Positions 50,412-60,758 are shown, numbered from the stretch's first letter. The stretch: DNA of 64,000 bases from Cylindrotheca closterium (GCA_933822405.4 CAKOGP040001992.1:62001-126000), one strand, 5' to 3'. The notes: generated by a model from the sequence alone, not told the origin. Numbers and translations: made by a program.

Positions 50412-53278
50412 CTAGGCCTCCATAACTTCCGACTCGACCCGTACTGGCATAATTGGTGCTTGCTCAGGCGAAGTAGATTCCAACAACGCATGTGGCGTCT
50501 GATTTGTAAGATTCTCTTCTTCATCGCTCCACTCCAGTTCTGCTATAGAAGTAAGACGTTCCGATACATCCACAGCCAGGTCTAGGAACTGATGGGGTTT
50601 ATTGTTCATTACCATGGCATTCGGCTGTTGCGGGTTTTCTTCTTCTTCTTCTTCTGCTAGTACTACACAACCGTCGTTGTTTCCGTCCCTGGAATTCGAC
50701 ATTGCTGGATTTGATGATAGTAATGCTCCACTGCCATCTTCTTCTGGTTGATCAAAAACAGTCTCCCCACGGGTTGGAATCGATGGTCCATAGGAACTAA
50801 TCAGTTCCCCTTTCTCATCAGATGACGGACTACCAGGTGACTGTCCCCATCGTGCGGCTGATTCTTCTTTCGACTTTGTAGTAGGACCACCAATTACCAG
50901 TATAGGCATGCCATCGTGACTGCTGGATCCGTCGAATCCACTCATGCTAAGTGCGGAAATGGCGATCTCTGATGTTTCTTTAGTATTCTCTGCAGAGCGA
51001 CAACCTGACGTGCATTGTGTTCCAGTACCAGGAGCACGGATAACAGACCCGTTTTCAATATCTGACGACTCGGTGCTCACTTCTTTAGGAGCAGGCTTGT
51101 TCTTATTGTAGCCTCGTTCGTTTCGTTCGTTTCTTTCCAGTGATGATCCGCCGGACCCTTTTCGATGGCCGACAGAGTCGCGCCGTGGTTCAAAGCTTCG
51201 TACTGCTTCAGACACCTTTTGCTTTTCCCTTCCAGTCATCTGACCACGCGATTTCGAAGAGTGTACAGCATACATCAAGTTTCCAAAGATCAAAGCGAGT
51301 ACCACAAAGTCATTCATCCAAACGACTGCACTTCGAACAAAGAAGTGGGAGGCCGGATCGTCTTCTGTTATTATCAATACAGGGACTGCATTTTGAAATG
51401 GTGTGAGGGACATTTTCAGGGTTCGGTGCAAGCAAGCAAAGCAGCAACCATTATACGTACCTCCAATGGCAAACACTTGTAGATTCGATACCATCGCAAT
51501 TGTCAAATACTTGTGCTCACTGTACCTGCTTGGGATATTCCGTGCTACATAACACATATAACAAGCAATGACACAAAGTGTGATGTGCAAAGCAACAAGT
51601 GCTCCAAGAAATGGTCTCCAGTTTTCAGATGTACAGCTGCCGCGTGACTCTAGCGTAAACCCAAACTGATCTTGTCGAATGATCTCTCGTTGCCAATGGA
51701 GAGGATCGACACCTGTCCATAGTACCAGAATGACAACGTCCAAAAGAAGCACTTTACCAATCATCGAAAGAGTATCTTGCCAAGATGTGTATGCTCGTCG
51801 AGATGAGTCAACAACTCGCCTATTTGTGCTCCGATGCGCCTCCGCGAAGATTCCATACACTCTGCGGATCTTGGCGAAAAGCGTTCCAAACGTGATGGAG
51901 AATCCTACACTGTATAGCCATGGGATTGCAATGCATGCTGGAACGGGACCATCTTCTTCGTCTTCCTGTACCATTGCAAGGATGGTTGATGTGCTAGCAA
52001 AGCAACCGATAAGGACTAGAGCAAGAAACCCAGGTTGACTGAAAAAAACAAAACGTTCAGAAAATGAATCAGCTCGCAGATAATGACTGACAGAAAAGTC
52101 ACGCACCTGTACTTCACAGCAGGGCTGTCCCAATAGACTCGTAGCCATATTCCACCAACAAGCACAAGAAATGCGTTGAGTCCAAACATACTGTATGCAA
52201 TTCCCTTAACAGTGGGAGGTATCAAATTCAGTTCTTGTGGTACTTCCACGCTGCAGTCGTCTGATCCAGAAAAAACGGGTTAGCGACCTTTTGATTGCAA
52301 TGTATGTATTTTTATCATGTGCTCATGCGCCTCACCTCCTCTCCATCGCATCGACTCGCAAACACATTGTCCCTGGGCATTTGAAGAGCCGTGATCGGGA
52401 TCACATGGCAGCTCACAGTCTACCCCAGCTGTTCCAATGGCACAAAGTTTCTTCTCATAATATTCAAAGTACAGCTCGTCGATGACATGGTTGCTGATAG
52501 CTGCATAGATCCACTTATTGAGCAAAAATGAGCTTGTTGAATCCAGGTTTTTTCTCGTGGGCCAGGCCAGGAGCTGCCTAACCAAATGCTCCCCTGTCAT
52601 TTCGAAGTATGGATATTGCGTTTGTAAAGATCTCAAATCTAGCTCGTCCGAGGCAAGCAATTGGCAATCCTCGTTCTCAAGCATATCCAGACAGCTGTAT
52701 TCGGTACTATAGGGAGCACAATGAAGAATATTGATGTCAGGAAATGATTCAGCTACTAACGACGCGGAATATGAGCTCTCCAGTGCACAGACTGGGACCC
52801 CAGATCTTTCAGCTTCAGTTAGTGTTGTGACATCAAGGTGTGGACTCTTCGTCTTTTCAGCGAGCTTCATGGTTGATACCGAGGTTGTGAGCCAAGGAGG
52901 GGTAAAATCGACCAGCATATACCGTTCAGGATTTGGCCAGAAGTCACCAATGATAAAGTCATAGTCCGAACAATCGTATGTAACTCCGTTGACCTCAGTC
53001 GTTCCACCCGCCTTGCAATCAGGGGAAATCAAGGCCAAGTTGGACCCATATAGCCCTTGGATCGTTTTCTTCTGAACTGTGAGAGTCACATTGTCTTCAA
53101 GTGCAATTTCTGCTAACCGATCTAGGAGATCTGCCATAAAGCCTCCAAATGATTTGCTTGGAATCACACCGGCTTTGAGTATAATTTCTTCAGGATAAAT
53201 CTGAGCGGCTGATCCTGTGAGCGTCGCTGTAGCAATCAAAGCCATCCACACCAGTGAAACAATGTTGAAACGATGCAT
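50412..53278 (-). CDS. Chimeric receptor copy C (inverted): solute-binding domain + EGF-like + GABA-B-like 7TM
   Basis: Exons 53278-52336, 52260-52107 and 52038-50412 have the same phases as A and B; about 907 residues. The signal peptide is WMALIATATLTGSAAQ. The ligand domain (FGGFMADLLDRLAEIALED, FTPPWLTTSVSTMKLAEKT) is more diverged, with IQGLYGSNLALISPDCKAG and LHCAPYSTEYSCLDMLE. The EGF-like cysteines are kept. The 7TM core is conserved, but the tail differs: it has a long Glu run (LAEEEEEENPQQ) and a single copy of the terminal SPEQAPIMPVR motif. Its introns and 3' end are distinct from A/B, so it is an older paralogue not homogenised with them. It converges with the HVA22-like gene; the stops are about 205 bases apart. 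Confidence 0.85.
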
Positions 53279-53866
53279 GGTTTCTGTTGTGGATTCTAGT
53301 GTGGATTAGGTTATGCTATAATGGAAACAAAATATGGTTGCAAGTTGCAACTTCTCCAAGGATTTTTCGACAAATAAACTTTCTCCCAAGAAGATTGTAT
53401 GCGGTGCTCAAATTATCAATATATCTAAAAATCGCTTATATTCTTCGCCTTGATGACGAATGATTGGACTATAAGTACAATAGAAGGACTGTATCGAGAA
53501 CTTTTGAAAATTCCTAAAAAATGTCAGAGGATGTGCAAAACGATGTCAAACACACGAGCGATTTGTTCCTGGGCAAAATCTGATTTAGCGCCACTTTTTA
53601 AGCGTGTCGAATATAATAAAAATCTGTGACGCGCTTCAACCAAAAGTCGTGTGCCGTTTCCATTTTTTAAAATTATTCATCGGTCAGGGAACCTCCATCC
53701 TGCCACATTATAACCTTTGATCCCCCAAGATAGGTGTGCGAAAGAATTTGCTGGATATTCTCAACACAGAATTGTCGAGTGTCATCTTTGATATCGTTTC
53801 GCGCACGCAACCAAGCTCCTTGTTTTCATTGCCAACTACGCATCGGACAAAAGAGGATGATAGTCT
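53279..53866. promoter_or_regulatory. Upstream region of receptor copy C
   Basis: About 590 AT-rich bases between the receptor C start (minus strand, reading leftward) and the end of the MYND gene. No clear similarity to the upstream blocks of copies A and B was seen. No gene is called; the 82-codon plus-strand frame overlaps the MYND exon and is a shadow. Confidence 0.4.
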
Positions 53867-54905
53867 TCAATTGCCTACTATTCTGTTTGTAACCATATCA
53901 ATGTTCATTTTCTTCAGGTCCTCCTTTGCCTCTTTTAGCTTTGGACAGTCTTGTTTGTGTCCAGACTTCCAATGGATTTTCTGACATTCCTTCGAGCAGT
54001 ACTTGACGTGTCTACAAACGACACAGGTCTTGAATAGCCCTGTTACAGCAGTTTGTCTCTCTTCGCACGGTGGATTGGAACATTTTGCGGATTCATCGGT
54101 TGTCAGCATAGATTCAATATCTTCTTCTCTTACTATTTTCTTGATCTGCTTTGCTTTCTTCTTTTGGAGTCCAAACCCTTGCCATCTCTTGCACGGCTTC
54201 TTCGTGCGCCATGTCGGCGGCCTTTTTTAACCAAAATCGATGCTTGCCTTCATCTACTGGAATGATACCAATCTTGTATGAAATCGACAGTTGATAGGCA
54301 CAATGCCCATCGCCGAGCTCTGCAGCTTTCTCTAGTAGTTCCATACCTTTTTCATAATTTCTAGGAACTTTGGGATGTCCTCCTGTCATGTACATGTTTC
54401 CCAAGTTAGAAGCTACATCACCTCTTCCTATTTGTGCCGCGCGTTCGAGCCACTTCAAACCATCATTGACGTTTCTCTTGTTTTCCGGAAGCTCGATTTG
54501 TGTTCGTCCGTCCCGTGCTGATGTCCTGGCACCAAGCATGTAATAGCCATAATTGACAATGATATCCTGTAGAATATGCGAATGTTTCCACTGTTCTGGG
54601 GAGGATTCAATCGTCATCAAGACCTACTTCATCCACTGGCAAGCTTTGACCAGATCTGCACCCACTCCCTGACCAAACTCGTAAATTTTGATAACATTCA
54701 AAGTTGCTTCCAAATTATTAAAGTCCCTGGCAGCCTTTCTATAATGCTTCAAGGCCACCGAACCATTCCCATCGTTGAACGCTGTAAAGGCCAAATACAG
54801 GAGGGCCTGTATATTGCCATCAGCCGCTTGCTGGGCAGCCTCGAACGGCCACCCCTGTGCGATTTGATAATCAGGATCCCGATAGAGATTCGGAGGATCG
54901 TTCAT
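53867..54905 (-). CDS. Sel1-repeat protein with C-terminal MYND zinc finger, frameshifted
   Basis: The start is the ATG at 54905 (MNDPPNLYRDPDYQ). An in-frame TAG at 54624-54626 is best explained by an intron from 54627 (GTAGGT) to 54526 (GGTGCCAG). This joins ACQWMK to TSARDGRTQIELPENK in phase. Sel1-like units follow (GLKWLERAAQIGRGDVASNL, GMELLEKAAELGDGHCAYQL). Near 54176-54178 the frame must shift by one base in a GGG run to reach GLQKKKAKQIKKIVREEDIE and the MYND finger (CSNPPC ... CVVCRHVKYCSKECQKIHW ... HKQDC). The family is common in diatoms, with Sel1 repeats for scaffolding and MYND for protein binding. The shift could be a sequencing error or a real disabling change. Confidence 0.7.
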
Positions 54906-55368
54906 TATTGTGGTGCAACCTTGCAAATGCTCAGAATAAAATGAATATCATACAGTGATAATTCACGATGGTCGCAATGTTTTTGTACGCTAGTCGCAAA
55001 ATACTGTACACTGTAGTAGAAACGACTGACTGACCGAATGATAGGGTTCAAATAAAAATAAGTGGCCGAACGGGTCGAACTATCGAATGCCGGTTGGCGT
55101 TTTATGGCGTTAGGTTAGTGTTATAATATTTTCGGCGCGGTAATACTCGCTTTGATTGATTTTCTCCAACGGATTGATTGATTGATTCATTCATTTCAGG
55201 AGAGATACCATCCTCAGAGATTGCACAACATTGCATTCATAGAACAAGAACACTCACACCAAAGTGGCACACCAGAACGAAGCAGAAGAAGCCTAAAATT
55301 GATTTGTTCGTTCATTCAGAGGAGATATTTTTAAATATCGAATATTATCATCAAAGAATACTCACACC
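54906..55368. promoter_or_regulatory. Divergent upstream region
   Basis: About 460 bases between the MYND gene (-) and SGNH copy 1 (+). It contains a GATT repeat (55173-55188). No gene is seen. Confidence 0.4.
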
Positions 55369-56652
55369 ATGAAATCAAAGAAGTCTTGCCGCTTTGCAGC
55401 CGTTGCTCAGTGCATATGTTTGCTACTATCAGCACAAACAGCATTCGCAAGTGAAGTCATGGGATGGTCAAAAAGTGGTGAATATCAAAACGTCAACAAT
55501 TCAAACAACAGCAAAAATAACGATGGTTTCTACTTTTCCGAATCCAGTCCTACTGGCGATGCCTTGTTCATGGTTGGAAATTCCTATGTGTCGACGAACA
55601 ACCTGACAGATATTATCAAGAACATGCTAGACCACTCCTCCTTCTCCTCTTCCGCCTCTTTGGGTGTCAATCTACCGCTGATAACCGAAACCTTTGACAA
55701 GGGCGGTGCCAAATGGAGGGATTTGACTTTTGATCCAGCAAACTTTACGGCCACCTTGCATGCTCATGAATATCGTTGGGTCGTCTTGCAAGAACAAAGT
55801 GAAACTCCAGGTCTCTACGATTCAATGTATCAAAGTGAGTTTAGCGACTCGAAAACTTCCGTCAAGACACTCGACAATTTGATTCGACATATTGGAAGTG
55901 CGCAGGGTACTACGAATACCATTCTCTTTCAAACCTGGGGCAGGCTCCACCACGACGACAATCCCACACCAGAGATTCAGGCCTTGTTTGACAGCTTTCT
56001 GCATCATCAGTATCGAATTGCCGTAGGATATCGAGAGTACCAAAAGTTCATTTCCACACCCGAACGACCAGTCTTGATTGCCCCCGTGGGCTATGCCTTT
56101 CAAGCCATTCACGATGGGATGGAAGCCGAAGGCTTGGATCCCGAACAAGAGGGCGGTAGGTTCTCCAATCTATATATTGAAGATGGATCGCATCCCAGTG
56201 AGCAAGGAAGTTACTTGGCAGCCAGCGTGTTGGTGGGAATCTTGACGGGACAAGATCCACGGCAATTTGATTGGGACTATCCTCTTGTCCCACAAGACAT
56301 CCAAAAGTATTTGCGTGATGTGGCTCACGCCACCATTAGCAATTTTTGTCAAACCTGCAATGTGACACCCAACAAAATGCCCTACATTTCACCGGAAGAA
56401 CAAGCTGCCATGGACGCTCGAAGAAGATCTTCTTCGTTTTTTACCAAGTTTCTCCATTTTGTATTTTGGTGCGGAGTGATTGGTGGAGGAGGTTTCTTGG
56501 CAATGGTGAAGCGAGAACGGCTGCGATTGGCCTGGAGACGGCAGCTGGTTCGCAATGCCTGGGGTCGCTCCAGTACTGTTAGTTCCACCGGCAACAGCTT
56601 TGGGTACGCACCTCTGTCCCAAACTGTTGGTGCTGACATGGAGTTGATATAG
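55369..56652 (+). CDS. Membrane-anchored SGNH/DUF4886-like hydrolase, copy 1
   Basis: 427 residues, intronless. Signal peptide: CICLLLSAQTAFAS. The hydrolase core starts with ALFMVGNSYVSTNNL (block I, G-N-S). It continues with YRWVVLQEQSETPGL, the VLQEQS block typical of DUF4886-type SGNH proteins, and ends with DGSHPSEQGSYLAA holding the Asp/His pair (about 272 and 275). A single TM helix (FLHFVFWCGVIGGGGFLAMV, about 365-384) and a basic cytosolic tail ending FGYAPLSQ...DMELI follow. The tail contains YAPL, a Y-x-x-hydrophobic sorting-signal pattern. It would be an ester or carbohydrate-ester hydrolase facing the lumen or cell surface; the substrate is unknown. First of three tandem copies. 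Confidence 0.82.
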   Translation: MKSKKSCRFAAVAQCICLLLSAQTAFASEVMGWSKSGEYQNVNNSNNSKNNDGFYFSESSPTGDALFMVGNSYVSTNNLTDIIKNMLDHSSFSSSASLGVNLPLITETFDKGGAKWRDLTFDPANFTATLHAHEYRWVVLQEQSETPGLYDSMYQSEFSDSKTSVKTLDNLIRHIGSAQGTTNTILFQTWGRLHHDDNPTPEIQALFDSFLHHQYRIAVGYREYQKFISTPERPVLIAPVGYAFQAIHDGMEAEGLDPEQEGGRFSNLYIEDGSHPSEQGSYLAASVLVGILTGQDPRQFDWDYPLVPQDIQKYLRDVAHATISNFCQTCNVTPNKMPYISPEEQAAMDARRRSSSFFTKFLHFVFWCGVIGGGGFLAMVKRERLRLAWRRQLVRNAWGRSSTVSSTGNSFGYAPLSQTVGADMELI

Positions 56653-57062
56653 CAGCATCAGTAAAAGGTGAGGGTATCAGAATAATTGACGAAACAAAAG
56701 GAATATATGATGGAATGAAGTATTGGATGATACGCGTGATACCAACCGACGATCTTAGTTTACCTACCTACATAAGTACCGGTACACGTACCGGTATAAT
56801 ATGAAATACCGGAACTGTACATTTTAAAACTTGACACGTCGAGTTTTTCTGTATTCGGATTGGTCAATGCTGATATTAGGACCGCCGCCAAGATTGATTA
56901 TTGTCACGTACTGTATGCGACCCGACGAATTTATTGCAGTGTATGCCCGGAGTTCTTCGTTCCAGAACGAACATCCAGTAAGAAAAGCATCATTGCTAAC
57001 CCTGCCTGGTCTTCAATCGCTACTACAGTACCGCCAATTCATTCACATCATCTAGCCACATT
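56653..57062. other. Intergenic region between SGNH copies 1 and 2
   Basis: About 410 bases with two TACCGGTA palindromes 4 bases apart (56777-56784 and 56789-56796). The region should contain the promoter of copy 2. Confidence 0.5.
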
Positions 57063-58367
57063 ATGAAGATGTTTATCTCCAGCGTCCTCTCTTTGCTGCT
57101 CTTTCAAGCAGCTCAAGGATCCCCGGCAATAAGCCCAGTACACAGGCAACTTCAAACACCATCCGATTATGGGAGCTTCAACAAGAACGTGGATGGTATC
57201 TACGTCCCACCTGAATCTCGTGGTGGCGGCGGCGGTGGTGATGCCTTGTTTGTGGTTGGAAATGCCTACATTGGACGCAACAACTTGACGGACATTGTCA
57301 AGAATATGATTGAGCATTCCACCTCGTCCTCGTCTTCGGGTGTCAACCTTCCCTTGCAGACGCAGACGTGGGACGTTCCTGCTGCCCATTGGCAACACTA
57401 TGCCTATCAATTGGCCTCCAATGAACACGCAAAACCCGAAAAGAGCTTTGAAGAAGGCCTGCGCCAAAAAGAATTCCGTTGGGTCGTACTGCAAGAACAA
57501 AGTGAAGTCCCAGGACTTTACCAATCGAAATTCACAGAAGAGTGGATTGAATCCAACAAGGCTGTCCAAGTATTGGATGATCAAATTCAGAAATTCGGTA
57601 ACTTTGAACACACCACTCAAACCATTCTCTTCCAAACTTGGGGTCGTCTTCACTTTGACGACAACAATGCCGAAATGACGCGCATTTACGATAATTTTTC
57701 GGACCATCAATATCGAATTGCGTCGGGATATCGGGAGTTTCAAAAGGCCATCTCCAAGCCCGAGAGACAGGCTTTGATAGCCCCGGTTGGATTTGCCTTT
57801 GAAACCATTTATGATTCTTTGGTGGCAGAGGGTTTGGATCCGGAACAGGGAGGAAGTAAGTTTGCCAATTTGTACGACGACGATGGATCTCATCCTAGTG
57901 CGCAAGGAAGTTATCTGGCTGCTAGCGTACTAGTAGGAGTAATGACCGGTCAAGATCCAAGACAATTCGATTGGTCATATCCAGTCATAGATCTTGATAC
58001 CCAAAAATATCTCCGAGAGGTAGCCCACCAAACCCTCGTTGATTTTTGTCAAATCTGCAATGTGCGCGCCAAGACTGCCAAGTATGTTCCACCAGAAGAA
58101 CGGGGAGCAACGAGCAGTGTAACCAAGTCGTCATCATCGGGCGTTTTTGGCAAGTTTATTAGTTTTGTGTTCTGGTGTGGTGTCCTCGGTGGTTGCGGCT
58201 TTGTGGCATGGAAAAAGCAAGACAGCATTCGAGCCACAGTCCAATCTCAATTGGCACGTCGCCGCGGTGGTACTCAAACCTCCTATGCCGATATGGACAC
58301 TAGTGGTGCCGGTAACTATGCTCCATTGCAACAAGGGCAGGGTGGTTTGGACATGGAGCTGATTTAA
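57063..58367 (+). CDS. Membrane-anchored SGNH/DUF4886-like hydrolase, copy 2
   Basis: 434 residues, intronless. Signal peptide: MKMFISSVLSLLLFQAAQGS. Key blocks: ALFVVGNAYIGRNNL (here G-N-A, so the family Ser of block I is replaced by Ala), FRWVVLQEQSEVPGLYQ and DGSHPSAQGSYLAAS. A TM helix (FISFVFWCGVLGGCGFVAW) and a tail with NYAPLQQGQGGLDMELI follow. Loss of the block I serine would remove the expected nucleophile, so this copy may be a non-catalytic binding protein. The rest of the fold and the Asp/His block are kept, so it is not a decayed gene. Confidence 0.82.
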   Translation: MKMFISSVLSLLLFQAAQGSPAISPVHRQLQTPSDYGSFNKNVDGIYVPPESRGGGGGGDALFVVGNAYIGRNNLTDIVKNMIEHSTSSSSSGVNLPLQTQTWDVPAAHWQHYAYQLASNEHAKPEKSFEEGLRQKEFRWVVLQEQSEVPGLYQSKFTEEWIESNKAVQVLDDQIQKFGNFEHTTQTILFQTWGRLHFDDNNAEMTRIYDNFSDHQYRIASGYREFQKAISKPERQALIAPVGFAFETIYDSLVAEGLDPEQGGSKFANLYDDDGSHPSAQGSYLAASVLVGVMTGQDPRQFDWSYPVIDLDTQKYLREVAHQTLVDFCQICNVRAKTAKYVPPEERGATSSVTKSSSSGVFGKFISFVFWCGVLGGCGFVAWKKQDSIRATVQSQLARRRGGTQTSYADMDTSGAGNYAPLQQGQGGLDMELI

Positions 58368-58964
58368 TACTATACAACAAGAAAGGAAAGGAAACGAGGG
58401 AGTGACAAACAGAGAACGATAACGAATTGTGAATGTGTGGGTGTAGAATTAGACAATAGGAAGAGAAGAGGAGAGAAGTAATTAGTTTACTAGCAGCAAT
58501 ATATAATCATCAAACTAAGATACTTGCAATAGTACTCAAGTAAGCAGCAAGCAGAATTGAGATTCGAAAACCGGTTCGAACTTCATATTNNNNNNNNNNA
58601 CACAACCAGCTTTTCCAACAATTCGGCTTGAGAAACAATCATAAGCGTATTTTTCCTACGTTCAAGCTATTCAGGTATTGGGAAGGAGTGCGACAGCAGG
58701 AGCCATTGGAACCCTCAATGAGGTCGGGAATTACAGTACCATCTTCCACTCCTAATACCCAAGGAGGCTTTATCGACTCATATGACTACGTTATAAGACC
58801 TCATCCACATCACATACTGTATCACATATCGCCATATATATCCAGCAACAACGACACCACAGACATTGCGAGTGCCTCTGGAGCCAAGAGACCTCAGCTA
58901 CACACCAGCGCTGACCATAAGTTTGCTACAGTTCTTTGATTCCTAGATCCATGAAGGCACTACG
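58368..58964. other. Intergenic region with 10-N gap and uORF
   Basis: This holds the 3' flank of copy 2, a gap of ten Ns at 58590-58599 and the leader of copy 3. The flanks of this gap do not duplicate each other. A five-codon uORF starts at 58951 and its TGA overlaps the ATG of copy 3. Confidence 0.55.
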
Positions 58965-58968
58965 ATGA
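58951..58968 (+). promoter_or_regulatory. Five-codon uORF overlapping the start of SGNH copy 3
   Basis: ATG AAG GCA CTA CGA TGA ends in the sequence ATGA, whose ATG is the main start at 58965. Such an arrangement could limit initiation or force reinitiation. No equivalent was checked for the other copies, and its use is unproven. Confidence 0.4.
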
Positions 58969-60191
58969 AGAGGACACGAAACCAATCATCTTCCTTATTG
59001 TTTGTGAAGCCTCTCCCGTGCTTGTTCTATTTGATGATGATGCTTCTCAACGTCAAATTATCATTGACGGATCCACAACGAGACTTGCAGCATTACTCCA
59101 ATTACAAATATGACGCCTCGAACCTGAACAACAATGCTGGCTATTTCGACGACTCCTCCAGCACTAATGGTGGCGATGGGTTATTCATGGTGGGCAATTC
59201 CTACACGGCAATGAACAATCTGACGGAGATTGTCGTCAACATGCTGGAGCACTCTTCCAGGACATCTTCATCTGGTGTCAGACTACCGTTACAGACCGAG
59301 ACTTGGAGTCTCGATGGTGCCAAATGGAAACATTATGCATATCGACTAAGTTCACAAGACCACCTTCAACCACCGGAGACGTTCCAAGACGCGTTAAAGA
59401 GAAAGGAATTTCGCTGGGTCGTCTTGCAGGAACAAAGTCAAATTCCAGGACTCTTCCAATCCGATGTCTTTCAGAATGAGTGGATTGATTCTAGAACGGC
59501 AGTGAAGATTATGGATGAGCAAATTCAACAATTTGGCAACTCGAACAACAGTACACAGACAATTCTCTTTGAAACTTGGGGTCGGTTGCGTCGCGATGAC
59601 AGTTCTTCGCAGCTTGCTGAACTATTCAGCAATTATCAAATCCATCAATCTCGCATCGTTTCCGGCTACAAGGAGTACCAAAAGCTCCTTTCCACACCGG
59701 CACGACCAGTCATGATTGCACCAGTTGGGCATGCCTTTCAGGCTATTCACGATTCTATGGTGAAAGAGGGTGTGGCTCCCGAACAAGACGGAGGAAGATT
59801 TGCTAATTTGTACGGTGCGGATGGCTCTCATCCAAGTGCACAAGGGAGCTACTTGGCAGCCAGTGTGTTGGTCGGTATCTTGACGGGGCAGGATCCAAGG
59901 GGATTCGATTGGAAATATCCGCTCGTCCCACAAGATACCCAAAAGACTCTTCGGGAAGTGGCCCATGCGACCATTGCCATCTACTGTCAATCGGAATATT
60001 GTAATCCCCCATCTGTAGGAACATCCAAGTCTTCGCCATCGTCATTTGCGAGGAACTTGGTGCGGTTCCTACTTGTTGCTGGTGTATTTCTAGTGTGCAA
60101 GAAGTATAATGATGCTCGCAACAGGAACTATGGTTATTCTTCGCTACCACAGGACAGGGGCAGATCTGGCATGCATTATGAGATGACGTAG
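58965..60191 (+). CDS. Membrane-anchored SGNH/DUF4886-like hydrolase, copy 3
   Basis: 408 residues, intronless. N-terminal signal: PCLFYLMMMLLNVKLSLT. Blocks: GLFMVGNSYTAMNNL (G-N-S kept), FRWVVLQEQSQIPGLFQ and DGSHPSAQGSYLAASVLVGI. The C-terminal membrane segment is shorter (LVRFLLVAGVFLVCKK). The tail reads NYGYSSLPQ ... MHYEMT, so a Y-x-x-L signal is preserved although the last residues differ from the MELI of copies 1 and 2. The stalk before the membrane is Ser-rich and short. The likely function is as for copy 1. It is the most diverged of the three and is followed by a G-rich stretch. Confidence 0.82.
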   Translation: MKRTRNQSSSLLFVKPLPCLFYLMMMLLNVKLSLTDPQRDLQHYSNYKYDASNLNNNAGYFDDSSSTNGGDGLFMVGNSYTAMNNLTEIVVNMLEHSSRTSSSGVRLPLQTETWSLDGAKWKHYAYRLSSQDHLQPPETFQDALKRKEFRWVVLQEQSQIPGLFQSDVFQNEWIDSRTAVKIMDEQIQQFGNSNNSTQTILFETWGRLRRDDSSSQLAELFSNYQIHQSRIVSGYKEYQKLLSTPARPVMIAPVGHAFQAIHDSMVKEGVAPEQDGGRFANLYGADGSHPSAQGSYLAASVLVGILTGQDPRGFDWKYPLVPQDTQKTLREVAHATIAIYCQSEYCNPPSVGTSKSSPSSFARNLVRFLLVAGVFLVCKKYNDARNRNYGYSSLPQDRGRSGMHYEMT

Positions 60192-60758
60192 CAATAACTA
60201 CTAAGATTGGAGTAATGTAGGTCCTAGCCACGAAGATGTCTGAATGATAGTGGAGACTTAATTTTAGGTCAGATCGAAGCCAACGGTATCATTGCAACAT
60301 CCATAGACCCATGGCGTGGAGATTCACTATGCTATATGGGGTCGATATATGATTGGATGGGTGGGGGGTGTTGGGGAGAGGGGTTTGGGATTGGGGTAAG
60401 GGGGGTGGACAGTGCAAGGCGGTGCGTGAAATGCCGAGACCATCCGTGAGGATCGTGTTGCAAGCAACAGAGGAACCTCCCTTGTCAAAGAATAGTATAA
60501 CAATATTTGGGGCTAATAGCCCCATATCTATTGTCAAACAGATAAGAACAGTTACTACACAAGATCAAAGCCAATAGGCGAAGAGAGATAGGGATCATCT
60601 TTAGAGAAGGGGATAGGTCCGACTGGTAGGGATCAAAACGAAGAGCTTAGAACCGGTTGCAATGCAATTTCTGCGGTAACTTATGGTGAGGTTCGAACCC
60701 AGAACTTCAGAATTCAAATTCATCTTGCCCACCGATACTCAGTTGCATTTATCTGTCC
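60192..60758. other. Intergenic region with G-rich, quadruplex-like tract
   Basis: About 570 bases. The plus strand at 60359-60405 has seven runs of three or more G separated by 1-4 bases. A tRNA-like B-box sequence (GGTTCGAACCC) occurs at about 60692-60702 but without a cloverleaf. No gene is seen. Confidence 0.6.

Noticed and set aside
54110..54200. Programmed frameshift in the Sel1-MYND gene
   Set aside because: The GGG run lacks a classic slippery heptamer, so an error or disabling indel is simpler.
60685..60735. tRNA-like sequence with GGTTCGAACCC near 60692
   Set aside because: Neither strand folds into acceptor, D, anticodon and T stems of normal length; the best pairing spans only about 49 bases. 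A SINE-like B-box remains possible but unsupported.
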